From Chloroflexota bacterium (GTDB lineage Bacteria > Chloroflexota > Dehalococcoidia > UBA3495), in NCBI GenBank assembly GCA_002707185.1, contig PAMF01000052.1:4281-14842 (forward strand): a stretch of 10,562 nucleotides of DNA. The letters run 5' to 3'. The translations under genes were made by a program, and so were the position numbers. Every line of letters begins with the position of its first letter. Positions within the stretch are counted from its first letter, which is position 1. Of this stretch, positions 1-6,341 are shown in pieces. The notes beneath the pieces are model-generated. The model searched no databases, was not told the origin of the DNA, and saw only the letters and a list, made by a program, of their open reading frames with translations.

Positions 1-221
1 CCGTGGGCATTCTCCACTGTCGTTTGAGCAGAATCTATTAGAGTGCCATGTTCATCAAAAGTAATGAGAGTATTGTCTCCCTGATGAAATGAAACCACGT
101 TCCCGGTATTACTGACTACGATTCCGTGATGGGCCCACCCATCTCTCGCACTTTGAGTGTCTGGAATATTTCCCCATTTTTCGGTCCAAGCGTAGTTATG
201 GTGATGATTCCCTATCTGCAT
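1..221 (-). CDS. PAL-like/NHL beta-propeller protein, N-terminal part (runs off left edge)
   Basis: This is an open frame of 73 full codons starting at ATG 221 and reading off the left edge, so only the N-terminus is present. AGGGAG lies just upstream and supports the start. The protein starts MQIGNHHHNYAW and has no signal peptide. It shares its layout with the next gene upstream (290-1303): a Trp/Glu-rich opening, GWAH at residues 28-31, a first propeller blade (residues about 33-57), then NAHG with His73 at the same residue number as His73 of the neighbour. The segment GNVVSFHQGD (40-49) resembles the blade of animal peptidyl-hydroxyglycine amidating lyase that carries the FHRGD motif, with Gln in place of Arg. 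It sits 68 bp after the neighbour's stop on the same strand, so it is probably the third gene of the operon and a diverged duplicate. Catalytic activity cannot be judged from this fragment. Confidence 0.8.
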   Translation of the reverse strand, partial: MQIGNHHHNYAWTEKWGNIPDTQSARDGWAHHGIVVSNTGNVVSFHQGDNTLITFDEHGTLIDSAQTTVENAH

Positions 222-289
222 ACTATCTCCCTAGAAAATTAATCCCAATTGCTAAACAGAATTCATAATGTTCTAACAATTTAATAAGT

Positions 290-1303
290 TTATTTATGGG
301 TTCTTCTTAATTTGGTCATTCTCCCACCTATCAGCCATTCAGCTACATAAATGTTGCCATCCTTATCTATCGTCATTCCATGTGGACTATTAAATTTCCC
401 AGGGTGTAAGTCTGATGGTCTCCCCAAGGTAGTTTCTTTTTTTTCTTCGTTGGGCCACCCGGGTCGATTTGGGGCTTCTTCGTCCATAAATAAATACTCT
501 ACAAATTGATCATCCCTATCAAGGATTGTTAATTTCGAATCAAGTTCCGCCACTATCATAAAGTCCTGATAGACTGAAAATCCGCTGGGAGTGTTTAGAA
601 ACGGTGACCCAAAAGACCGAAGGAATTCTCCATTCAAGTTATAGACCTGGACACGAGAATTCGCCCTATCAGCAACATAGAGCTCTGCAGAGGGTTTCCT
701 CCTGTCAATAATAATCCCATGAGGGCAGTCGAATCTTCCTTCACCTTCAGTTCCGTCAATAGTTTCCATGTAGCTGCCATCTTTGGAAAATCTATGAACC
801 AAGCTCGCACCATAGCCATCAGCTACCCAGACGTCCCCTGTGCCTCCATCGAATATTTCGTCAACAGCCACAGAGGTTGGAGAATATCGGCTTTGCTTAT
901 AAGCATCGTGCTCTGGAAACGGCAACTCAAGAAGCTCTTCTCCTCCAAACTTACACTTAAAAACTCTGCCCGACTTCTGATCAGCTCCGGGAGGATATTC
1001 ATAGGAATGTTCTGACTTGCGTTTGGAACCGTTATCGGCTATCCATAAAACTTCCGTTCCTCCCTCCTTTACGACCGATATACCATGTGCATCGGTAAAA
1101 TCACCAACCCAGGAGGATTCCAGCTCGCCGTCAAGCGAAAAAACTAATATTCTCGATTCTCCACTATCACACGTTACTATCCGTTGATTTTCAGTAACAT
1201 CCATCCCCGGGTGTGCCCAACCAGATAGGGACTCTGTTGTTCTTTCTCGGGACGCGTCCCACTCTTCAATCCAGTGATAATTATCCGAATCATTCAAAGT
1301 CAT
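290..1303 (-). CDS. PAL-like/NHL-repeat beta-propeller protein
   Basis: The 337-residue protein starts at ATG 1303 with AGGGTG six bases upstream, and has no signal peptide or membrane segment. Blade-like segments are visible at about 31-57 (ILVFSLDG), 71-92 (AHGISV, WIADNG), 140-176 (SPTSVAVD, DVWVADGYG, HRFSKDG), 191-232 (CPHGIIID, LYVADRANSRVQVYNLNG) and 304-333 (SPHGMTID, NIYVAEW). From recall, this order matches the catalytic core of peptidyl-alpha-hydroxyglycine alpha-amidating lyase. His73, His195 and His308 fall at the three zinc-ligand positions and Tyr164 in DGYG falls at the active-site tyrosine. The residue equivalent to the PAL catalytic arginine appears to be Ser/Asp in CDSGES (45-50), so standard PAL chemistry is doubtful. 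It lies 81 bp downstream of the formaldehyde-dehydrogenase-like gene and upstream of a paralogue, all on the same strand. The fold call is firm; an enzyme role is inferred and a non-catalytic binding propeller is possible. Confidence 0.85.
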   Translation of the reverse strand: MTLNDSDNYHWIEEWDASRERTTESLSGWAHPGMDVTENQRIVTCDSGESRILVFSLDGELESSWVGDFTDAHGISVVKEGGTEVLWIADNGSKRKSEHSYEYPPGADQKSGRVFKCKFGGEELLELPFPEHDAYKQSRYSPTSVAVDEIFDGGTGDVWVADGYGASLVHRFSKDGSYMETIDGTEGEGRFDCPHGIIIDRRKPSAELYVADRANSRVQVYNLNGEFLRSFGSPFLNTPSGFSVYQDFMIVAELDSKLTILDRDDQFVEYLFMDEEAPNRPGWPNEEKKETTLGRPSDLHPGKFNSPHGMTIDKDGNIYVAEWLIGGRMTKLRRTHK

Positions 1304-1384
1304 GTGTCACCCTGTTAAAGAGACGGGCTGAGCCAATAGTGCCAAACCAGCATTTCAAGTCTCTAACCCGCCCCTAAAAATCCT

Positions 1385-2536
1385 TTACGGCTGTAGTAAA
1401 ACCTTAGTGTAACCTTCAACTCTCTGATCAAATTTTTGGTAGGCCTCTGGAGCCTCCTCCAGGCTTACTTCGTGAGAAACCACAAAGCTTGGTGAAGCCT
1501 TTCCAGCAATGATGAGATCTCTGAGATAGGCGTTATATTTTTTGACATTGCACTGTCCCGTTCCCAACCTAAGTCCTTTTTCAAATAGCTTTCCAAAATT
1601 CAAAAGCAATGCACCTGATTTTGCAGATTCATTTACACCCCCGGGATCTGAAGGTACGTATAATCCCGGTATACCCAATGCGCCAGTCGGTTTAACTACG
1701 TCAATCATCTGATTCAAGACTACATTGGGAATTTCTTCCTGCTCACCACCAGCAGCTGAGGAACCTTGTGCTGCAGCCTGGTAACCAACAGCATCGATGC
1801 CCTTGTCTACTCCCGTGTCATTTCTTATATCTCTTATCTGTTCAACAGGATTACCGTTGTCAAAGTTTATTGGTATCGCGCCTACACTCTCAGCTTTATC
1901 TAAACGTTCTTGAACGTGATCTATACAATAAACTTCTGCTGCACCTCTAATTACAGAGCTGTAAGCAGCCATTAAACCTACAGGGCCCGCACCGAAAACA
2001 GCTACGCTCTCACCCGGACTTACATCAGCCAATTCAGCACCATGATATCCAGTTGGAAATATGTCCGCTAAAAGCGCGAAGTCGGCTTCAAATTCGTCAC
2101 CTTTCGGCAACGTTAAACAGTTGAAGTCAGCGAAAGGAACTTGTAGATACTCTGCCTGTCCCCCGGGCCATGGCCCCATGGCAACATAGCCGTAAGCCCC
2201 ACCAGCGAATCCAGGATTGACCGTCGTACAAAAACCCGTAAACCCTCGCTGACAGTTTTTGCAAAAGCCGCAAGCTACATTAAAAGGCATTACAACACGA
2301 TCACCTACAGAGAGGTTTTTTACAGCTGAACCAACTTCTTCTATGACTCCCATATTTTCATGGCCAAAGACTATCCCAGGTTCCGCCGCAGTCCTACCTT
2401 CATACATATGAAGATCAGAACCACAAATACAACTCGAAGTTATTTTCACAATGGCATCATTTGGATGCTTAATTGTGGGATCATCAACGTTTTCAACAGC
2501 CACTTCAAAAGGCTTTTTATAAACCACTGCTCTCAT
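1385..2536 (-). CDS. fdhA: Zinc-dependent, glutathione-independent formaldehyde dehydrogenase-like enzyme
   Basis: This 383-residue medium-chain dehydrogenase resembles Pseudomonas putida formaldehyde dehydrogenase (about 398 residues), which oxidises or dismutates formaldehyde and other aldehydes with tightly held NAD and no glutathione. Catalytic zinc ligands are visible: Cys38 in CICGSDLH, His59 in FGHE and Asp158 in LADIFPTGYHG, the Asp being typical of this subgroup. The structural zinc site is Cys89, Cys92, Cys95 and Cys103. The FNVACG and AGGAYGYV motifs (85-90, 111-118) are subgroup hallmarks. The Rossmann GAGPVG is at 182-187, and Asp206 at the end of the second strand favours NAD over NADP. 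The 251-271 insertion corresponds to the loop that buries NAD in the Pseudomonas enzyme. ATG 2536 is supported by GGAGG ten bases upstream. It is the first gene of a leftward cluster with two PAL-like propellers. A related alcohol or aldehyde dismutase substrate is possible. Confidence 0.88.
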   Translation of the reverse strand: MRAVVYKKPFEVAVENVDDPTIKHPNDAIVKITSSCICGSDLHMYEGRTAAEPGIVFGHENMGVIEEVGSAVKNLSVGDRVVMPFNVACGFCKNCQRGFTGFCTTVNPGFAGGAYGYVAMGPWPGGQAEYLQVPFADFNCLTLPKGDEFEADFALLADIFPTGYHGAELADVSPGESVAVFGAGPVGLMAAYSSVIRGAAEVYCIDHVQERLDKAESVGAIPINFDNGNPVEQIRDIRNDTGVDKGIDAVGYQAAAQGSSAAGGEQEEIPNVVLNQMIDVVKPTGALGIPGLYVPSDPGGVNESAKSGALLLNFGKLFEKGLRLGTGQCNVKKYNAYLRDLIIAGKASPSFVVSHEVSLEEAPEAYQKFDQRVEGYTKVLLQP

Positions 2537-2588
2537 CTAGAAAGTCCCTCCCATTTTTGCAATTTAATTTTTTGGAGACGGCGCCCAT
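2517..2588 (-). CDS. Possible upstream mini-ORF overlapping the fdhA-like start (speculative)
   Basis: On the minus strand an ATG at 2588, preceded by GAGGTAGG, opens 23 codons (MGAVSKKLNC...) ending in TAA at 2517-2519. It overlaps the first codons of the fdhA-like gene in another frame. Such an arrangement could couple or damp translation of the dehydrogenase. Nothing in the peptide is recognisable, the SD-to-ATG spacing is short, and a chance ORF of this length is easily found. Low confidence. Confidence 0.15.
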   Translation of the reverse strand: MGAVSKKLNCKNGRDFLDESSGL

Positions 2589-2743
2589 CCTACCTCAATA
2601 AGACAAAAACTTCATTTATTTGCTTCCTTAGCTAACAAAACCTCCTGTTGTCCGACCTTTGATAAACATTTGTTAACAATTTCTTCTTCACGTTAAGGTG
2701 TTGGATTGGTAAAGTATCTCTCTGATATTTACTTAAGGTGGTA
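2537..2743. promoter_or_regulatory. Divergent intergenic region between fdhA-like gene and acr3
   Basis: This roughly 200 bp AT-rich stretch must hold the promoters of both divergent genes. A perfect 10 bp palindrome, TTGTTAACAA, lies at 2670-2679 and could be an operator half-way between the genes, but it is short. For acr3 the best promoter I can see is TTCACG (2687-2692) and TAAAGT (2710-2715) with a 17 bp spacer, four of six matches each to the sigma-70 consensus. I see no convincing promoter for the fdhA-like gene. No typical ArsR-type operator is obvious. Confidence 0.3.
2735..2738 (+). promoter_or_regulatory. Shine-Dalgarno of acr3, decides the start
   Basis: AAGG at 2735-2738 lies five bases before ATG 2744, a good spacing. 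It overlaps the alternative GTG at 2738, which makes that longer start unlikely. Confidence 0.5.
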
Positions 2744-3772
2744 ATGAAAACAATGGGTATATTTGAAAAATACTTGTCGATCTGGGTAGCTATCTGCATA
2801 TTATCCGGCGTTTTGTTGGGATCCTTAGTACCGGACCTGTTCAGTGCAGTAGCAGACTTAGAGTGGGCTCACGTAAACCTCGTGGTCGCGATTTGCATTT
2901 GGATAATGGTCTATCCAATGATGACACAAGTAGATTTCTCATCTATCAAAAATGTTGGCCGAAAACCTAAAGGTCTCTTCCTCACCCTAACCATAAACTG
3001 GCTTATCAAACCTTTTACAATGGCTACCTTGGGCTGGTTATTTTTCAAGATCATATTTAGTGGCTACGTAAACGCTGAAACCGCAAACGAGTACATAGCA
3101 GGAATGATACTGCTTGGAGTTGCCCCTTGTACTGCAATGGTTTTCGTCTGGAGTCAACTAACTAAAGGTGATCCCAACTACACTTTGGTGCAGGTATCTA
3201 TAAACGACATAATAATGATCTTTGCCTTTGCTCCCATTACCGGTCTTTTATTGGGTGTAGCCAACATAGAAATCCCCTGGAACACTCTCTTATTATCAGT
3301 CGGTCTATACGTAGTGCTACCACTCATAGCGGGAATTGCCACACGACTTCAGCTTGGCAGACAGCGAAGAGAAGATAGTGTAGATGGATTTCTGAAACGG
3401 ATTAAACCGTTTTCAATAATCGGGCTCCTTTTCACTGTAGTCCTTCTATTTGGCTTCCAGGCGAAAGTTATATTAGATAGACCCGAAATAATCGCTCTGA
3501 TAGCCGTTCCGTTGATTTTACAAACATATGGCATATTCGCTATAGGATATTCCGTGGCTAAACTGATTAAGCTTGACCATAACATCGCTGCCCCGGCCTG
3601 CTTAATAGGAACCTCTAATTTTTTTGAACTCGCAGTAGCAGTCGCTATATCTCTATTCGGACTGCATTCAGGTGCCGCACTAGCTACTGTTGTTGGGGTA
3701 TTAGTTGAGGTTCCTGTAATGCTTACTCTTGTCTACTTCGTGAACAGAACTCGAAGCCTATTTCCGGCTTAA
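2744..3772 (+). CDS. acr3: Acr3-family arsenite efflux permease
   Basis: The 342-residue polytopic membrane protein of the bile acid/arsenite/riboflavin transporter superfamily has about ten hydrophobic segments, the usual size and topology for Acr3, which expels arsenite (some members also antimonite) in exchange for protons. The signature [15 protein letters not shown] at 125-139 holds Cys129 in the fourth segment, followed by KGDPNYTL. Glu322 in VEVPVML lies in a late segment. This Cys and Glu correspond to the residues reported essential in characterised bacterial Acr3 proteins. I chose ATG 2744 over the in-frame GTG 2738 because AAGG at 2735-2738 is well spaced for 2744; ATG 2753 is a further alternative. 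The gene stands alone: no arsR, arsC or arsM is in the window. It is divergent from the fdhA-like gene and convergent with the NHL gene, 14 bp apart. The family call is firm; arsenite as the actual substrate is inferred from the family. Confidence 0.9.
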   Translation: MKTMGIFEKYLSIWVAICILSGVLLGSLVPDLFSAVADLEWAHVNLVVAICIWIMVYPMMTQVDFSSIKNVGRKPKGLFLTLTINWLIKPFTMATLGWLFFKIIFSGYVNAETANEYIAGMILLGVAPCTAMVFVWSQLTKGDPNYTLVQVSINDIIMIFAFAPITGLLLGVANIEIPWNTLLLSVGLYVVLPLIAGIATRLQLGRQRREDSVDGFLKRIKPFSIIGLLFTVVLLFGFQAKVILDRPEIIALIAVPLILQTYGIFAIGYSVAKLIKLDHNIAAPACLIGTSNFFELAVAVAISLFGLHSGAALATVVGVLVEVPVMLTLVYFVNRTRSLFPA

Positions 3773-3786
3773 TTATCCGAAGCGCC

Positions 3787-4797
3787 CTACTGCATGAGGT
3801 TATAAATCTGAATCCTGTGTCTGGAAGACTCTACAACATACAGTTTATTATCTTCGCCGATTATGACTGATGATGGTCCCCAGAAATAAGATTCAATCTG
3901 AGTAGATATGAGATAGGGTGTATTGAAATGATCAGGTAGATCAGGCATCAAATCCGAAATGTCGCGTTGGCTGGATTCATCGGGATTTGCATCCAAGAAT
4001 TCCTGGGCCCATTTAGATAAAGTCGCTTCACCTCTCAAACTCTGGATAAAGTCACCATCAGGCGAATATATCTTTACTGACTCATTACCCCAATCCGAGA
4101 CATATACGTAACCTTCCGAATCAACAGCTGGCTTGGAAGGACGATGTAACGAACCTTCTGATTCGCTAGGACCCCCATAGATGGATATCGGAGTACCCGA
4201 ACCATCAAATCTCTGTATACGATCATTTCCCCAATCTGCCACATAGATGCTTTCGTCTGCCCCTATCGCAATACCCCAGGGTTGATTCAATTGCCCCATT
4301 TCTTTACCGAACTCACCCCAAGAATCGACATACTGGCCAGTCCTAGAAAATTCTTGAACTCTATGATTATTCTGGTCAACCACAAGAACGTTTCCATCGT
4401 CTTTTATGGCGAGACCCGACGGTCCATCTAACTCCCCTTTAGAACTACCCAAATTTCCCCAATTTTCAATAAAAGCCCCTGCAACAGTAAAAATGGAAAC
4501 GTTGTTATGAAATTCATCTGATACCAACACAAACCCGTCATTACTCACAGCTACCCCGGTAGGAAGCCAGAACTGCCCGTCGCCATGCCCATATGTACCA
4601 AACTCCCGAAGATATTCTTCTCGATAAGTACAAACTCCAACCCTCGTAAAAGCGGGATGTTTGTTAAGAACAAAAAGCTCGCCATTCTTGCTGGCCATGT
4701 CGATTGGATGAGCAAATCCTCTACCCAAGGGGTTATTGTTTACAATACCTATAGTCTTGTCATAGGTAACCCGATTCGTAATCGTTTCATTAGTCAT
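3787..4797 (-). CDS. Six-blade NHL-repeat beta-propeller protein
   Basis: The 336-residue protein shows regular NHL repeats: residues about 27-56, 73-113 (GDGQFWLPTGVAV, SDEFHNNVSIF), 119-160 (GELDGPSGLAI, VDQNNHRVQEF), 167-207 (GQLNQPWGIAI, VADWGNDRIQRF), 215-253 (GSLHRPSKPAV, VSDWGNESVKIY) and 306-334 (WGPSSVII, VESSRHRIQIY). Six such units close a propeller. An insertion of about 50 residues (254-303), acidic and probably helical, separates blades five and six. No signal peptide, membrane segment or fused domain is seen, so it looks like a stand-alone binding or scaffold propeller. The first blade has a His-Pro-Ile-Asp motif, but the PAL-like histidine pattern of the other propellers in the window is not evident. 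It is third in a leftward unit, 48 bp after the DUF1800 gene; only a weak CAGG precedes ATG 4797, so translation may depend on its neighbours. Ligand unknown. Confidence 0.88.
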   Translation of the reverse strand: MTNETITNRVTYDKTIGIVNNNPLGRGFAHPIDMASKNGELFVLNKHPAFTRVGVCTYREEYLREFGTYGHGDGQFWLPTGVAVSNDGFVLVSDEFHNNVSIFTVAGAFIENWGNLGSSKGELDGPSGLAIKDDGNVLVVDQNNHRVQEFSRTGQYVDSWGEFGKEMGQLNQPWGIAIGADESIYVADWGNDRIQRFDGSGTPISIYGGPSESEGSLHRPSKPAVDSEGYVYVSDWGNESVKIYSPDGDFIQSLRGEATLSKWAQEFLDANPDESSQRDISDLMPDLPDHFNTPYLISTQIESYFWGPSSVIIGEDNKLYVVESSRHRIQIYNLMQ

Positions 4798-4845
4798 TTG
4801 TAAACCTGATTAAACTTAACTGTTCCCAAATCCGTCGGTGCTTAT

Positions 4846-6297
4846 TTATCCTCTTTGATACTCTTTGGAAGACGCTATTAGGGCTAAAACTTCGGATATT
4901 CTTTTTTCAGCCAACTCTCTCACTGCAGTGGACTTTTCTCCAAATTTTATGGTTCCACCCTTTGAAACATGTTCAATGATCGCCTTCTTGGTAGTGTCCT
5001 CAGTAAACACAAGGGGTCCCATGAAATCCAAACATGCCTCTACTACGCTTGCAGCGTCTAATGCCTCATTACTCGCCATTCTGTCCGTTATATCGACGAC
5101 TTCAGGAGAATCAGAATTCTGCCAGACGTCGTAAGCAAAATTAACTCTCTCTAGAATTGATCCACTGTTGATCCATTCTTTTCCCTCATGCCAGCCTTCA
5201 ACAGATGGGGGATTCAGTAATGACTGGCCCATATACTCCATTACATTTACAGCTTCATTCATTAGCAGAGTTGGCCTGCTTATAACATCACTGGTACGAA
5301 GGCAACCCGCCACGTATTCAGCAGGACATTTAACCCTTTCAAATCTGGAATTCTTGAAGAATTCCGATTTGAATAGAACCCTTAACATCTCCGTGATATT
5401 GTGCTCCTCGTTCAAGTAAGTATCTGAAAGGATTCGTATAGCTTCGGGGTCCCTTGCTGGAGTGTAGGGCCACTGCGGGACTGGAACCTCATCAGCCACA
5501 AAAAAATCGTAGAGGTGCCTGGAAATAAACTCTGCCGCAGCTTCTTGCTTGGAAATGATGCGAATTATGTCGTCCCCGTTGAACTCGCCTGTCTCTCCAA
5601 GAAAGCTTTTCTGACCCCCATCATGGTCGTTTTCCCTGTATTCATAATGCCAAGAAATTCTCCCATATGGCCAGATCGAATCCTTCATAGCCCTGACAGA
5701 CATATACTCAGCGTTCTTGAGAGTCCATCCTGTAAAGGCTCTTGAGCACTCTTTTATATCTTCCTCGGTATAGTTACCAATACCCATAGAAAACAGCTCT
5801 AGAATCTCTCTACCAAAGTTTTCGTTTATGGCACCGTTGTGATTGTCTTGGTTGTCCAACCAAATAATCATCGCGGGATCTTTTGCCAATTCTTCAAGCA
5901 ATATATCGAATCTGCCAAGTCCAAACCTTCTGAACATGTCAATCTGAACCGAAAGCGCTCTAGCTTGGTTTGTCTTAGCATAACCGGTGGCGAAAATCCC
6001 ATGCCAAAATAACGCAATTTTCTCAACGATTGGGGTATCTGTGGTTACCATCCTGTAAAGCCACTGTTTTGCCGACCACGGGCCCGCCCTCTGCTCATGG
6101 ACCTCGGTGTGATACCTAAGAACCAATTCATCAGACAAGTGATTTGACTGCCCCGGAGCGAGAACTGAGTCCACTACATCCTCATAATCCAGTTTTTCGA
6201 GTTCGTCTAACTCTCTTTGCGTGACACCAAACCCTGCTCTTCGCATAAAGTGGGCCATCATGGATCTTTGTTCTGTTTGCCTCTCTGTAGTAACCAT
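4846..6297 (-). CDS. DUF1800 domain-containing protein
   Basis: This 483-residue protein matches the DUF1800 family over nearly its full length. Family motifs in order are HFMRRAGFG (16-24), KIALFWHGIFATGY (93-106), the Asn/Glu-rich ENFGREILELFSMGIGNYTE (159-178), SRAFTGWTL (185-193), FLGETGEFNGDDII (232-245), FISRHLYDFFV (257-267) and NPPSVEGWHEGKEWI (362-376). The family's biochemical role is not established. Its genes typically sit beside a DUF1501 gene, as here, where the DUF1501 gene ends 44 bp upstream. The protein begins MVTTERQTEQ with no Sec or Tat leader. ATG 6297 has only a distant AGGATGG about 14 bases upstream; ATG codons at residues 13-14 are alternatives but have no SD and would start almost at the first conserved motif. 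Family assignment is firm; function unknown. Confidence 0.92.
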   Translation of the reverse strand: MVTTERQTEQRSMMAHFMRRAGFGVTQRELDELEKLDYEDVVDSVLAPGQSNHLSDELVLRYHTEVHEQRAGPWSAKQWLYRMVTTDTPIVEKIALFWHGIFATGYAKTNQARALSVQIDMFRRFGLGRFDILLEELAKDPAMIIWLDNQDNHNGAINENFGREILELFSMGIGNYTEEDIKECSRAFTGWTLKNAEYMSVRAMKDSIWPYGRISWHYEYRENDHDGGQKSFLGETGEFNGDDIIRIISKQEAAAEFISRHLYDFFVADEVPVPQWPYTPARDPEAIRILSDTYLNEEHNITEMLRVLFKSEFFKNSRFERVKCPAEYVAGCLRTSDVISRPTLLMNEAVNVMEYMGQSLLNPPSVEGWHEGKEWINSGSILERVNFAYDVWQNSDSPEVVDITDRMASNEALDAASVVEACLDFMGPLVFTEDTTKKAIIEHVSKGGTIKFGEKSTAVRELAEKRISEVLALIASSKEYQRG

Positions 6298-6341
6298 AAC
6301 TATAAGACCATCCTGGAATTAATTATCGGCAATATTGACGA

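Noticed and set aside
719..1015. Plus-strand open frame of 98 codons inside the propeller gene.
   Set aside because: It lies wholly antisense to a gene with clear family motifs, with no SD or recognisable domain.
1319..1364. AGAGAC/GTCTCT inverted repeat between the fdhA-like gene and the first propeller.
   Set aside because: Six pairs separated by 34 bases with no supporting inner stem; likely chance.
3754..3770. Short inverted repeat AAGCC/GGCTT at the end of acr3 as a terminator.
   Set aside because: Only five pairs, it overlaps the coding end and has no T-run. Termination between the convergent genes may exist but is not shown.
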